The notes: generated by a model not told the origin, from the letters alone. A DNA stretch of 64,000 bases from 630D-37 sp037478835 (GCA_037478835.1 JBBFLV010000002.1:248001-312000); one strand, 5' to 3'; counted from the first letter of the stretch, positions 9,122 to 18,143 are shown. Numbers and translations: made by a program.

Positions 9122-10089
9122 AGCTTCAACCACCTTTCACTTCGTCGGCGCAGCATGTAATAGAGGGCGATCATCACGGCCATCACGATGACCATGCCCA
9201 TCGCCAGAGCATACCCCAACCCTAGATTCTGCAATACATCGCCTTTGATCTGAGAGCCGATCAGGATGGTGATCAGATTGATGAATCCTCCCGTTAGGGA
9301 AAGGGCTGTGGCATAGGCGCCGAAAGCGTTGCCGAAGAGCAGGATCATCGCTCCCAGGATGGAGGGGGTGAGGATCGGCAGAGCAACCTTGCGCCAGTAA
9401 TCCCAGGAGGAAGCTCCCAGTGTCTCTGCGGCCTCGCGCCATTCGCGTCGCAGGCCATCCAGCGCCGGCGTGATGATCAGCACCATGAGCGGAAACTGGA
9501 AGTAAATATAGGTGAAAGTCAATCCCCAGAAAGAATAAATGCTGAAACCGAGATCGTATAGATTAATACCAAATAGATTTTTGATCAGTACTGTGATCAA
9601 TCCCGTGCGCCCGAGAGTAGCCATGAAGGCAAAAGCCAAGGGCACCCCGGCAAAGTTAGAAGCAACACCGGAAAAAGTGAGCAAAGCCGTGCGCAGGCTA
9701 CGTGGCAGCCCACCGACTGTCACGCCGTAAGCCATCATAAACCCCAAAATGCCTCCCCCGATGGCCGAGGCCAGGCTGATGCGAATGCTTACCCAATAGG
9801 CGGAAAAAATGGAGGGTTTGAAGAGGTCAATGTAATTCTGAAGTGTGAAATTCCCCTGCTTATCCTGGAAACTGCCGAACAGCAAGGATGCCGACGGCAG
9901 GATCACAAAGAGAAAGATGAACAGGAAAAACGGTAGCACCCATAGCGCATCGCGCCAGGGGAAAGAAGGGGCGGGATGCGCGCTGGGCGCATCCCGCTTG
10001 ACAGGCGAGGTGGGGTTATTTGACCTCAGCACCAACGATCTCCATCCACTTTTCGGTGATGATCTGCTTGGCGTTGTTGATCTCGTCAA
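9118..10089 (-). CDS. ABC importer permease (first subunit)
   Basis: The longest frame gives 323 residues, but its first 25 or so codons overlap the 3' end of the binding-protein gene, and the next stretch is encoded by an 11-bp hairpin (9971-9997). No ATG lies between. A GTG at 9939 would start just at the first membrane helix (LPFFLFIFLFVILP), so the start is uncertain. The EAA loop is visible as EAAETLGASSWDYWRKVALP. Six membrane helices fit a PotB-type subunit. It overlaps the second permease by ATGA, implying translational coupling. Confidence 0.88.
   Translation of the reverse strand: MTRSTTPSRSSPKSGWRSLVLRSNNPTSPVKRDAPSAHPAPSFPWRDALWVLPFFLFIFLFVILPSASLLFGSFQDKQGNFTLQNYIDLFKPSIFSAYWVSIRISLASAIGGGILGFMMAYGVTVGGLPRSLRTALLTFSGVASNFAGVPLAFAFMATLGRTGLITVLIKNLFGINLYDLGFSIYSFWGLTFTYIYFQFPLMVLIITPALDGLRREWREAAETLGASSWDYWRKVALPILTPSILGAMILLFGNAFGAYATALSLTGGFINLITILIGSQIKGDVLQNLGLGYALAMGMVIVMAVMIALYYMLRRRSERWLKL
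9971..9997 (-). other. Strong intercistronic hairpin between binding-protein and permease genes
   Basis: A perfect 11-bp inverted repeat (GCGGGATGCGC / GCGCATCCCGC) with a 5-nt loop lies 19 nt after the binding-protein stop, with no T-tract on the coding strand. Such hairpins commonly protect the abundant binding-protein mRNA or reduce downstream expression. Here it may also lie inside the N-terminal coding region of the permease. Confidence 0.6.
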
Positions 10090-11164
10090 TCGTGGGGAAG
10101 TAAGCGTTGGCGTAGGCCTCGGCAGGCGGCAATTTCGCAGCGATCTCCGCCGGGATCACGCCACGGGCCGCCAGATCGTTATAGCGGATGGGGTGGCAGC
10201 CACCCTTCAGCCAGATCAGCTGCCCTTCATCGCTGTACAGGAACTCCATCCAGAGCTTCGCCGCGTTCGGGTGCGGCGCGTAGGCGGAAATGGCCTGAAT
10301 GTACACGCCGGCGATCACGCCGCTCTTCGGGACGACCACCTCGATCTCCGGGTTGCCGGCCAGGGCCTCTTTATCGGCCAGAGCCAGGTAGTCCCAGCGG
10401 ATGACGATCGGCGTTTCACCTTTGGCCAGGGTTGCCTGCTTGGCGATCACCGGGACGAAGTTGCCGGCATCGTTCAGCTCCTTGAAGAACTGCAGTGCCT
10501 GCATGATGCCTTCGGTGTTCACAGAACCCGTGAGAGCAAGCGCAACGGCCATAATGCTCATCTGGGCCTGCGCCGAAGCGCGCGGATCACCGGCCAGGGC
10601 GACCATGCCCTTGTATTCCGGCTTGAGCAGGTCTTTCCAGTCCTGAGGCACGTTCTTCACGATGTCCTTATTGACCTCGAAGGCCAACACGCCGTAGTAA
10701 TCTCCATACCAGTACCCATCCGGATGCTTGACGGCATCGGGAATGGTATCCCAAGTGGAGACCTTATACGGCATCACAAGCTTCTCTTCAACGAGCTGGG
10801 GGCCGTAGCCGAAGCCCACATCGATCACATCCGGTGCCTGAGGCCCTTTGTTATCCTTGTTTGCCTTGATCGCCTCGATCTCATCGGCAGAGCCGGCATC
10901 CGGATTCAGCTCGTTGACCTGCAGGCCGTACTTGGCCTTGAAGGTTTCAATGGCCTCGCCGTAGTTGCACCAATCGTGCGGCAGAGCGATGGTGGTGAGC
11001 ATCCCTTCCTGCTTAGCCGCTTGGATCAGCGCTTCCATCGAATCCGGCGCTGGCGCCTGTGTTTCGGCCGGGGCCTGCGTTGCAGCCGGCGTTTTCGGCC
11101 CACAGGCGGCAAGCATGCTCGCCAAGACTACGAGTACGGTTACGAACAGATACAGTTTTTTCAT
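10016..11164 (-). CDS. ABC importer substrate-binding lipoprotein (extracellular solute-binding family 1 type)
   Basis: The product has 382 residues. The signal peptide ends in the lipobox LAAC (Cys20), followed by an Ala/Pro/Thr/Gln-rich linker, so it is a surface-tethered lipoprotein. The fold matches ferric/polyamine/phosphonate binders (DVIDVGFGYGPQLVE, WKDLLKPEYKGMVALAGDPRAS, AKLWMEFLYSDEGQ). Ligand residues cannot be assigned with certainty. The ATG is preceded by AAAGGAGAAGAG and, further up, by a TATAAT box. It is the first gene of the importer operon; the hairpin after it fits higher expression than the permeases. Confidence 0.92.
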   Translation of the reverse strand: MKKLYLFVTVLVVLASMLAACGPKTPAATQAPAETQAPAPDSMEALIQAAKQEGMLTTIALPHDWCNYGEAIETFKAKYGLQVNELNPDAGSADEIEAIKANKDNKGPQAPDVIDVGFGYGPQLVEEKLVMPYKVSTWDTIPDAVKHPDGYWYGDYYGVLAFEVNKDIVKNVPQDWKDLLKPEYKGMVALAGDPRASAQAQMSIMAVALALTGSVNTEGIMQALQFFKELNDAGNFVPVIAKQATLAKGETPIVIRWDYLALADKEALAGNPEIEVVVPKSGVIAGVYIQAISAYAPHPNAAKLWMEFLYSDEGQLIWLKGGCHPIRYNDLAARGVIPAEIAAKLPPAEAYANAYFPTIDEINNAKQIITEKWMEIVGAEVK

Positions 11165-11203
11165 CTCTTCTCCTTTCGGAAGTAGGGTAAAGATGTGGGG
11201 TAG

Positions 11204-11209
11204 ATTATA
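11204..11209 (-). promoter_or_regulatory. -10 box of the ABC importer operon
   Basis: TATAAT is read on the minus strand, 39 nt before the ATG at 11164. The region 17 bp further upstream has no strong TTGACA match. A ribosome-binding site AGGAGA is present, so this is a conventional leadered transcript. Confidence 0.5.
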
Positions 11210-11301
11210 ACCTGTTTTGGGGTAGTCTGTTGCGTTAAAAGGCCAAGTTAGTTGACGAGCCGCCAGAAATGGGGTATCACAACGAGCCAGAAAGGAGTAT
11301 A

Positions 11302-11600
11302 ATGAAAACTACTAAAGTAGACAGTACATCTTAGTCAGCCTGTTTGCGATTGTCTCGTCCGTCTTAGCCTGTGGGGGAAGTATCACGATGGCCAACATTG
11401 CCAATGTCTGAATGCTCATCAACAAAAGTTGGCGACACTCGCGGCATGGTCTTTGCTCCCATACCGTCTATGCCGAGTGATTTGCGCAATGTACCAGACG
11501 GTAGTTGAAGGCGATCTGGACTACTGTGGTAGAAGACATCGAACAAAACCAGGTGATCGGCCGAATGATCCTGGCAATGGCTTGGTCCATTCGTATGGCA
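11302..11600 (+). pseudogene. Decayed lipoprotein gene relic
   Basis: AAAGGAG followed by ATGAAAACTACTAAAGTA looks like a live gene start, but the frame stops after ten codons. In another frame the very next bases encode SLFAIVSSVLACGG, a textbook lipoprotein signal peptide with lipobox, ending at a TGA at 11409. Further on, frame +2 reads CAMYQTVVEGDLDYCG and then the lipobox frame reads DIEQNQVIGRMILAMAWS before a stop. The simplest reading is a lipoprotein gene broken by at least two frameshifts. The rest of 11210-11787 shows no gene. An alternative is chance similarity in a non-coding stretch. Confidence 0.4.
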
Positions 11601-11787
11601 TAACATCAATAATTTGTGGCTGGGTGGCCGCGCAAAAAGTGGAGATTTCTTGAACGGAAAACCTGCGAGGACGCTGAGTTTAAGGTTCGCGACAAGGAAG
11701 TCCCAGGTGCTGTATCGTTGGGCGACCAGCGATGGAAAAGGGCCCCCAGAAGACCCTAATGTTTCTTAGGAAAACGAGGAGGAAGAC

Positions 11788-13881
11788 ATGATGTCACATC
11801 GTTCTAGAACTTGGTACGCCTTGTTGGTGTTCCCAATTCTGCTGGCCCTGGCCTGCATCCCGTTCGGCCTGTTTGGACCTGGCGACGATTCGAACGCTCA
11901 GGGTCCGGCCGAGCGCTTCACAGCCACAGTCACCTCGCCGGTGAGCGTGCTGGTCAAGTGGCCAGCGGCCTCAGGTGCAACGAAGTACATTGTGGAAGTA
12001 AAGTACGGCGACTTGGACTTTTTCCCGCTGGCCGAAGTGCCTGGGGACCAAACCTCCTACGAGGATTTCCCGGCTCCGGACAATACTGCGCTGACCTACC
12101 GGCTGCAGGTCGTCACCGCTTCGGGGACCAGCGAAGGTGGAATGGCCAGTGTCACTACCCCGGCGCAAGAGCCCAACCCCCTTACCGTGCAAGCGCATGA
12201 ATACGAGCCTGTTGCCTGGGAGCCGCCAGCGCTCGACCCGAATGATCCGAATTTCGATCCGACCAAATTGTTTCCACCAGGGTTCGATCCGAACAATCCG
12301 GATGCCTTTGATCCTTCGAGCCTGATGGTTGTCCCTTCGGCCACCTCGGTGATCGGCCCGGCGGGCGGCACACTCTCGGTGACCAGCCCGGACGAGGTCA
12401 CGTTTACCCTGATCGTCCCGGCAGGAGCTTTGGATGCTGAAATGCCCATTACGCTGACCCCAATCCAGAGCATTGATGGCCTGCCGCTCAGCGGCGGATT
12501 GTTAGGGGCGGTGCGCATTGAGCCGGAGGGGTTGCTGTTGGATATGCCTGCTCTGCTGCAAATCAGTTTGCCAGGAGACCGTACCGTGCCTGATGGGAAT
12601 CTAGCGTTGGGCTTCGCCTTCGAAGAGGAAGGGCGGGAATTTCACCTGTACCCTCTCGCTTCGCGGGCAGAGACGGCTAATACACACCAAGGTGCTGTGC
12701 ACATGGCCCGGCTTGTCGCCCGGCCACTCCTGGCCGGCCCTCTTGCGGAGATCGCGGCCAAGCAGCTGAAATCTTACGGCGTTGGCGCGGGGACGAAGGC
12801 CGATGTCCGGTCGATCGTTCGAGATCATCGGCCCACCAGTAATCAGAATGCCCATGCCAACCGGACTGCTGCTGCAAATGATGAGCTTGCTCCTCTGGTG
12901 GTTCTACCATCCGTCAAAAGTGCCAACAATGTCAATAAAAATGCACAGAATGCCCGCTCGTGGGATGAGGTTGTGGAAGTGCTTGACCAATTCGAATTCC
13001 ATATCCAGCAGTATGGCGACAAGGGCATCAAGGACATCAACGATAAGATATGGGATCGGCTGCTCGATCAGATATACAAGCTTCTGAATCAATACAGCAA
13101 AAAGTGCATTCAGGCTAAGACCCGCGAGGATTTTAGTGCTCAGGCCATGGCGCAGCGTTTGTCCAATCCCAGGCGGGGGTCGTTTGGAGAGCAGATGGCC
13201 AAGCGGTTCAAGCAAAAATACGGGGATCAGGTTCTCAGGGACATTGCCGCGGGAGGGAAGTGCCAATACACCTTGACGATCAAGTCTCAGATCGAGGCTG
13301 TTTTTCCGGAAGAAAGTTACCTGGTAAGATATGTCGTTCCCATCAGCGGCAGTGTAGATCTCAGATGGACATTGCGTGATGGCAAACCGTACTTGACCGG
13401 CAAAGGGAGTATGAACTACGGTGTGTTCAATGTGTTCAGCCATGACCTGAAGTGCACCCCAATCAAGTACGATCATCCAAACAAGGCTGACATGGTCGTT
13501 ATTGCCCTCGAACCCGTATTCGACGAGTCGGGCGGAGCAGTGACGGATTTTGTCCTGTCAGATTTTGTCGTTGTGGATGCTCCTGGTGGTAAGTTTGAGA
13601 CCACCTGTACAGCACCTAAGACCGGAGAGACGGTAACGCTTCGCGTTCCTATGCTAAAGGGCAAGTCCGTATGGTATGGATTCTACGCTGCTGCTCACCC
13701 TGGGGATATGGAAGTCAAAGATTGGAAGATGCTAACCGATGGAGGCGCGACTGGAGTATACATAATCACAGGCGCCGAGAAGGTGTATGATCGGCCGAGT
13801 TTCGCCCCCCCGATCGCGGGGAGTTGGGGGAACTGGTCCGAGAAGTCCGTCTTCAAGCTGCAGATCCAGAGCACGCCGTGA
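11788..13881 (+). CDS. Large lipoprotein with FN3-like and ZU5-like domains
   Basis: The product has 697 residues. The start is ATGATG; either ATG fits the upstream GAGGAGGAAG. The signal peptide ends in LALAC (lipobox). Residues about 42-135 resemble a fibronectin type III domain (VLVKWPAASGATKYIVEV). Residues about 185-270 match the ZU5-like module common in surface lipoproteins (IGPAGGTL, VPAGALDAEMPITLTPI). The C-terminal 430 residues are charged and helical, then beta-rich, and I do not recognise them. It probably sits on the outer face of the membrane. It follows the lipoprotein relic and has no operon partner. Confidence 0.85.
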   Translation: MMSHRSRTWYALLVFPILLALACIPFGLFGPGDDSNAQGPAERFTATVTSPVSVLVKWPAASGATKYIVEVKYGDLDFFPLAEVPGDQTSYEDFPAPDNTALTYRLQVVTASGTSEGGMASVTTPAQEPNPLTVQAHEYEPVAWEPPALDPNDPNFDPTKLFPPGFDPNNPDAFDPSSLMVVPSATSVIGPAGGTLSVTSPDEVTFTLIVPAGALDAEMPITLTPIQSIDGLPLSGGLLGAVRIEPEGLLLDMPALLQISLPGDRTVPDGNLALGFAFEEEGREFHLYPLASRAETANTHQGAVHMARLVARPLLAGPLAEIAAKQLKSYGVGAGTKADVRSIVRDHRPTSNQNAHANRTAAANDELAPLVVLPSVKSANNVNKNAQNARSWDEVVEVLDQFEFHIQQYGDKGIKDINDKIWDRLLDQIYKLLNQYSKKCIQAKTREDFSAQAMAQRLSNPRRGSFGEQMAKRFKQKYGDQVLRDIAAGGKCQYTLTIKSQIEAVFPEESYLVRYVVPISGSVDLRWTLRDGKPYLTGKGSMNYGVFNVFSHDLKCTPIKYDHPNKADMVVIALEPVFDESGGAVTDFVLSDFVVVDAPGGKFETTCTAPKTGETVTLRVPMLKGKSVWYGFYAAAHPGDMEVKDWKMLTDGGATGVYIITGAEKVYDRPSFAPPIAGSWGNWSEKSVFKLQIQSTP

Positions 13882-14207
13882 GCCATTTGTCCGACGGATT
13901 ATGGCCGGCAGGGCCCTAGGACATGGATGCAAAGTTGGTGCATCACAAGCGCGTGAACCGAGGAGACCCGACCAACGAGCGATATCGTATGGCGGAAGCG
14001 ATAGGAAAGGCGCTGTACGACGTAAGATAGGGCAGCGAAACTTCGATCCTACCGAACGGCGGGCGACAAAAGGCTACGCTTTCACTTTGTGTTCGTCGGC
14101 GCCTATTTCGGTAAAGTCTTCGTGGCCGAATATGTTTTTGGATGGACTTAGGGATAAATTTTTGAAAAGCTCCCCTCACTCTCCACGCCCACCGCCCACC
14201 GTCCCTG
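13882..14207. other. Gene-free interval
   Basis: I see no convincing gene, tRNA or hairpin terminator here. Short frames overlapping it lack ribosome-binding sites and read as arginine-rich shadow peptides. Its last 40 bases are C-rich (CCACGCCCACCGCCCACCG), reminiscent of the intergenic simple repeats elsewhere in the window, and lead into the promoter at 14208. Confidence 0.5.
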
Positions 14208-14216
14208 TGGTAAACT
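14208..14216 (+). promoter_or_regulatory. Extended -10 promoter, predicted leaderless
   Basis: TGGTAAACT lies 7 nt before the ATG at 14224, in the same arrangement as at 2689, 3612 and 58698. No ribosome-binding site intervenes. Confidence 0.5.
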
Positions 14217-14223
14217 TTCGCAC

Positions 14224-15651
14224 ATGCGGCCGCGTTTTCCCGAAACTCCCTCCCAGCTCCTCTCCTGGCTTCTTCCCATACTCCTGTTCCTAATCCTGAC
14301 CCACACCCCCGCCGATCCGGATATGTGGTGGCATCTGCGCAATGGTCAGGAAATGGTGCAGCAGCGAGCCATCCTGCTCGAAGATCGCTTTTCCTATACC
14401 CGCTATGGCGCCTCGTGGATCAACGTCTTCTGGCTCAGTGACCTCATTCTCTATGGGGTCTATCGCCTGGCCGGCTACTTCGGCCTCAGCCTTTTCGTCG
14501 CTGCCTTGGGCGCTTTCCTGTTCACCCGCATTCTGCGTAATGCCCGTCCCAACCCCTATCTGGGCGCCTTCCTAATCCTTCTGGTGGCCATTGCAATCGC
14601 ACCCTTCTGGTCGGTGCGCCCGCAGATTGCCTCCTTCCTGCTCCTGGCTTTTTTGGCCGAACGTCTGGAGCATTGGCGAAAGTCACCTCAATCGCTCCGC
14701 TGGCTTCCGCTCCTCTTCCTCCTTTGGGCCAACTTGCATGGTGGCTTCATCTGGGGATTCCTCTATATCCTTGCGTTCCTCACCGGTGAGATCCTCGAAT
14801 CCCGCCTCCGCTTCAATCGTCCCCTCCTAGAATTGGCCGCTTGGAGCCTGCTCTCTGTCCTGGCGACCCTGCTCAATCCCAGCGGTCTGGAGCTTTGGCG
14901 ACTCCCCTTCCACACGGTGGATGTTTCGCTCGGCATCTACGAATGGCTCTCGCCCGATTTTCACCAGCCTTTCCTCCACCCCGTCCTGTGGGTGCTCCTC
15001 CTCTACATTCTCGGCCTCTCCCAACGTCGCACTCCCTTGCGCCTCTCGCAGCTCTTCCCCATCCTAGGTTTTGCCTATATGGGCTTCGTTGCCCAAAGGA
15101 GCCTGGCTCCTTTCCTGATCCTGCTTGCGCCTTCCCTTTTGGAAACGTGGGAAGAGATCGGGAAGGCGTGGCCGTGGTTGCCGGCCGCGGCCTCTCCGGC
15201 CCCCCGATCTTCTCCTCGTCTTGGGCTGCGTGCCCTCAATGCCACGCTCGTAATCGGGCTAGGACTTGGCGCACTGCTGCGCGCCGCGGCTCTCTCCTCT
15301 CCCGAAGCAATTCACCGCGACTATCCTCAAGCCGCGGTGGAATGGTTGCGCACCTCTCGCCCTGCCGGCCGTTTGTTCAATGCCTATAATTGGGGCGGCT
15401 ATCTCACCTGGACCCTGCCGGAATATCCGGTCTTCATCGATGGCCGAGCCGATCTCTATGGAGATGAGATCATCCGTCAATGGCATCAAATCGTCCATGC
15501 CGAACCGCAGGCCTGGGAGCTGCTGGATCGTTGGCAGGTCCAAATCATTCTCCTCGAGCCCGATCAACCCATCGTCCGTCAACTCCCTTCTCACGGTTGG
15601 AAGGTGGTTCATCAAGATTCCATCTCTATCCTCTTCCTGCGAGAAAAGTAG
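14224..15651 (+). CDS. Polytopic membrane protein, GT-C glycosyltransferase-like
   Basis: The product has 475 residues with about ten hydrophobic helices. The first loop carries DPDMWWHLRNGQ and DRFSYTRYG, an acidic motif placed where GT-C (PMT/oligosaccharyl-transferase-like) enzymes hold catalytic Asp residues. The C-terminal 110 residues are soluble (AVEWLRTSRPAGRLFNAYNWGGYL, VFIDGRADLYG), as in a family of uncharacterised bacterial membrane proteins with the same WGGYL and DGRAD words. A lipid-linked sugar donor is plausible, but the substrate is unknown. The thioesterase gene follows 2 nt after the stop. Confidence 0.75.
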   Translation: MRPRFPETPSQLLSWLLPILLFLILTHTPADPDMWWHLRNGQEMVQQRAILLEDRFSYTRYGASWINVFWLSDLILYGVYRLAGYFGLSLFVAALGAFLFTRILRNARPNPYLGAFLILLVAIAIAPFWSVRPQIASFLLLAFLAERLEHWRKSPQSLRWLPLLFLLWANLHGGFIWGFLYILAFLTGEILESRLRFNRPLLELAAWSLLSVLATLLNPSGLELWRLPFHTVDVSLGIYEWLSPDFHQPFLHPVLWVLLLYILGLSQRRTPLRLSQLFPILGFAYMGFVAQRSLAPFLILLAPSLLETWEEIGKAWPWLPAAASPAPRSSPRLGLRALNATLVIGLGLGALLRAAALSSPEAIHRDYPQAAVEWLRTSRPAGRLFNAYNWGGYLTWTLPEYPVFIDGRADLYGDEIIRQWHQIVHAEPQAWELLDRWQVQIILLEPDQPIVRQLPSHGWKVVHQDSISILFLREK

Positions 15652-15653
15652 CC

Positions 15654-16088
15654 ATGTCCACCTATCACTTTGCCCATCCCATCGAAATCCGCTATGGTGA
15701 TCTCGACCCTCAGGGGCATCTGAACAACGCTCGCTACCTCACCTATTTCGAGCAGGCCCGCATTCACTATCTAATCCATCTTGGCCTCTTCCGTCCTGGC
15801 CAATCTTTTCTGGATATCGGCATCATCCTGGCCGAAGCGCGCGTCACCTTCCTCAAGCCGGTGCACTTTGGCCAATCAGTAGAAGTCTGTGTTCGTGTCA
15901 CGCGCCTGGGCAACAAAAGCTTCGAGATGGAGTACCTGCTTCGCGATCGCCAAAGCGGCGAAGAGCTGGCACGTGGCAGCAGTGTCCAGGTCACCTATGA
16001 TTATCACACCGGCCAGACCATTCCCATTCCGCCACACTGGCGAGAGGCCATTTCGCGCCTGGAGGGATTGAGCGAAGGGGGCTATTGA
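15654..16088 (+). CDS. Acyl-CoA thioesterase, 4HBT/YbgC type
   Basis: The product has 144 residues from the ATG at 15654; upstream codons of this frame overlap the previous gene. The hot-dog fold signature is IRYGDLDPQGHLNNARYLTY, with the catalytic Asp in the YGDLDPQGH segment typical of 4-hydroxybenzoyl-CoA-type thioesterases. It would hydrolyse a short- or medium-chain acyl-CoA in the cytosol. It is translationally adjacent to the membrane protein at 14224. A second thioesterase of a different hot-dog family is at 59179. Confidence 0.9.
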   Translation: MSTYHFAHPIEIRYGDLDPQGHLNNARYLTYFEQARIHYLIHLGLFRPGQSFLDIGIILAEARVTFLKPVHFGQSVEVCVRVTRLGNKSFEMEYLLRDRQSGEELARGSSVQVTYDYHTGQTIPIPPHWREAISRLEGLSEGGY

Positions 16089-16913
16089 CCCATCCAAAAC
16101 GTGAAAATCTTATGCGTGTGCAGCTCGAGGCGCGGCGTCCGGCACGCGACCGCGCCGAGAGTTAGAGCTTTTCATTGTTGACTCTACAGCAGAAGCCCCC
16201 CGGCTCTCTGGGAAAAGGTTCTTGATTTTAAACGGCCTGCTTTTAACAAAATTTTTATAAATTCGCCGCTGATGAGAAAAAGATTTTTTAAATCCGTGTT
16301 TATCCATCACATCCATATTCATCCGTGTCCTATTCCGACTAAGCGTTCGCGTAGGGCTTTTCATTGTTCTAATTGCAGCAAGAAAGTTGACAGGATTAAC
16401 AAGATTTACATGAAATAAACATAAAATATTTTGGCAAAAAACAGGGGGCGTGCATTTTTCCCGATCTTCCCGGCTATCTAGGCGGTCGTTTGCAGCACAG
16501 CATCCAGGTCGTCTGTTGTAAGGAACGTTTCCAGACGCCTCTTGTGTGACGGCAATCCCGAATATCCGACAAAAACGTAGCGCAGGATTCATCTTGTTCC
16601 AAAAATCATAGCATAAATTTTTCATTTTTCTAGATAGCTCTGGCCTTACAGCCCCGGTGTTTTGTGCGCGTCACGAAGATTTTCGCGCCGGGCGGTGCAC
16701 AAAATGGAATCTTTATGCTACGGGATTGACGGAGTCACTCTCAACCCGAAACAGCAAACCAGGATACCCCATACCGAGTATCATGCCATTGGCAGACTCG
16801 CGCTTAAAGCAATGAAAAGCCCTAAGCGTTCGCGCGAAAACGCAGTTCGCAGTAGACACGTGATATAATCACTCAGCTGCACGAAAATGGCAGTCCTTTA
16901 AAAATTAAAATAT
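16089..16913. other. 825-bp gene-free, AT-richer relic region with repeated words
   Basis: No frame here looks coding. It contains AATCCGTGTTTATCC and CATATTCATCCGTGTCC (about 16290-16330) and GACAGGATTAACAAG (about 16389), simple intergenic words that recur at 24440, 49765 and 62430. The 14-mer AGGGCTTTTCATTG (16353-16366) recurs inverted at 16810-16823, and a related AGAGCTTTTCATTG lies at about 16166. Each of the first two has AAGCGTTCGCG beside it. This could be a decayed mobile element or a small inverted-repeat element. A TATAAT at 16864-16869 probably serves the next gene. Confidence 0.5.
16353..16823. repeat. 471-bp interval bounded by 14-bp inverted repeats
   Basis: AGGGCTTTTCATTG at 16353-16366 and its exact reverse complement at 16810-16823 bound an AT-rich stretch without coding capacity. 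The word AAGCGTTCGCG lies outside both copies in the same orientation. This could be the skeleton of a miniature inverted-repeat element; no target-site duplication is obvious. Confidence 0.4.
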
Positions 16914-18143
16914 ATGAAAATATGTATCATCCACTTTACCTGTCCTCCAATTGTGGGAGGGGTAGAAAGCGTCCTGGGCTACCATGCCCAACTGATGCGT
17001 GAAGCCGGACATGATGTGACCATCTTGGCCGGACGTGGCGCAAGATTTGCTCCGGACATCGAAGTGGTGCTACTGCCCCTATTGGACTCGCGCCATCCGC
17101 AGGTATTGCAGGTCAAAAAAGAACTTGATGCCGGCCAAGTGACGGAAGCCTTCGAGGAGCTCAAAGCGCAGATCGAGCAAGAGCTGGCCGCGCGCTTGAA
17201 AGGGTATGATGTAATTATTGCGCACAATATCGCATCACTACACAAAAACTTGCCCTTGACAGCCGCTCTCTATGCCTTACACGAACAAAACAGGCTCCCG
17301 CTTGTTCTCTGGCATCATGATTTTGCCTGGGTCGGTGAACAGTATCGCTCGGAGCTCTACCCCAGGTATCCATGGAATCTTTTGCGGCAGGCCTGGCCAG
17401 GGGCGATTCAAGTGGTGATTTCAGAGGTGAGACGACGTCAGGCGACAACCTTATGGCACATCCCTTCAGAGTCCATTCGCGTGATCCCCAACGGCGTTGA
17501 TTTGCGTGCCTTTTTCAAGTTGGAGCCGCAAACCTGGGAACTGGTGCAGACCCTGAACTTGCTCGAGGCCGATCCTTTGTTTTTGCTGCCGGTGCGATTG
17601 ACGGCGCGCAAGAACATCGAATTAGCCCTCCGTGTTATGGCCCATGTGCGGTTAACCTTCCCTCAGGCCAGACTGATTGTAACGGGTCCGGAGGGCGCTC
17701 ACAATCCGGCGAACACTGCCTACCGGGAACAGCTCTTCCGGTTACGCAGTGCATTACATCTCGAAGAAGCCGTGCATTTTATGGCTGAAATGGTATCTGC
17801 TCCTTTGCCGGATGCGGTGATTGCCGATTTCTACCGCCTGGCCGATGCATTGCTCTTGCCCAGCCGAGAGGAAGGGTTTGGGCTTCCTGTGCTGGAGGCC
17901 GGCTTCAGCCGAATGCCGGTTTTCTGTAGTGACCTGGAAGTGCTTAGAGAATTGGGACAACAGGATGTCGTCTACTTTGAGCCTGATGTTCCTGCCGAAG
18001 CAATTGCCCAACAGATTTGCCGGCGCCTCGAAAGTGACCCGCTGATACGAATGGCGCGTCGTCTGCGGCAGCGTTACACCTGGCCCCACATCTATGCCGA
18101 GTACATTGAGCCTTTGTTGGCGGAAGTAAGCGCCGCCCGCTGA
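16914..18143 (+). CDS. Glycosyltransferase family 4 (GT-B), candidate partner of GpgS
   Basis: The product has 409 residues. The N-terminal acceptor domain starts MKICIIHFTCPPIVGGVESV. The C-terminal donor domain carries the E-x7-E type motif in SREEGFGLPVLEAGF (about 315-330) and RLTARKNIELAL. It is cytosolic and retaining. GT4 enzymes named MggA and MggS transfer mannose in mannosylglucosylglycerate synthesis, and this gene lies 88 nt upstream of a GpgS-type enzyme, so a role in a related glycerate-sugar compatible solute is inferred. A general envelope-glycan role is the alternative. The promoter TATAAT at 16864 would give a leader of about 40 nt. Confidence 0.85.
   Translation: MKICIIHFTCPPIVGGVESVLGYHAQLMREAGHDVTILAGRGARFAPDIEVVLLPLLDSRHPQVLQVKKELDAGQVTEAFEELKAQIEQELAARLKGYDVIIAHNIASLHKNLPLTAALYALHEQNRLPLVLWHHDFAWVGEQYRSELYPRYPWNLLRQAWPGAIQVVISEVRRRQATTLWHIPSESIRVIPNGVDLRAFFKLEPQTWELVQTLNLLEADPLFLLPVRLTARKNIELALRVMAHVRLTFPQARLIVTGPEGAHNPANTAYREQLFRLRSALHLEEAVHFMAEMVSAPLPDAVIADFYRLADALLLPSREEGFGLPVLEAGFSRMPVFCSDLEVLRELGQQDVVYFEPDVPAEAIAQQICRRLESDPLIRMARRLRQRYTWPHIYAEYIEPLLAEVSAAR

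Noticed and set aside
9845..11185. 446-codon + strand frame over the binding-protein gene
   Set aside because: Opposite-strand shadow of a well-supported lipoprotein gene; rich in His/Arg/Gly/Asp without motifs.
11289..11312. AGGAGTATAATGAAAAC as a TATAAT promoter
   Set aside because: The TATAAT-like letters overlap the AGGAG-ATG start signal of the broken lipoprotein gene and are better explained by it.
16110..16625. 171-codon minus-strand frame in the relic region
   Set aside because: It translates intergenic repeat words (as in NPVNFLAA and MNMDVMDKHGFK) and has no ribosome-binding site; the same strings are non-coding elsewhere.
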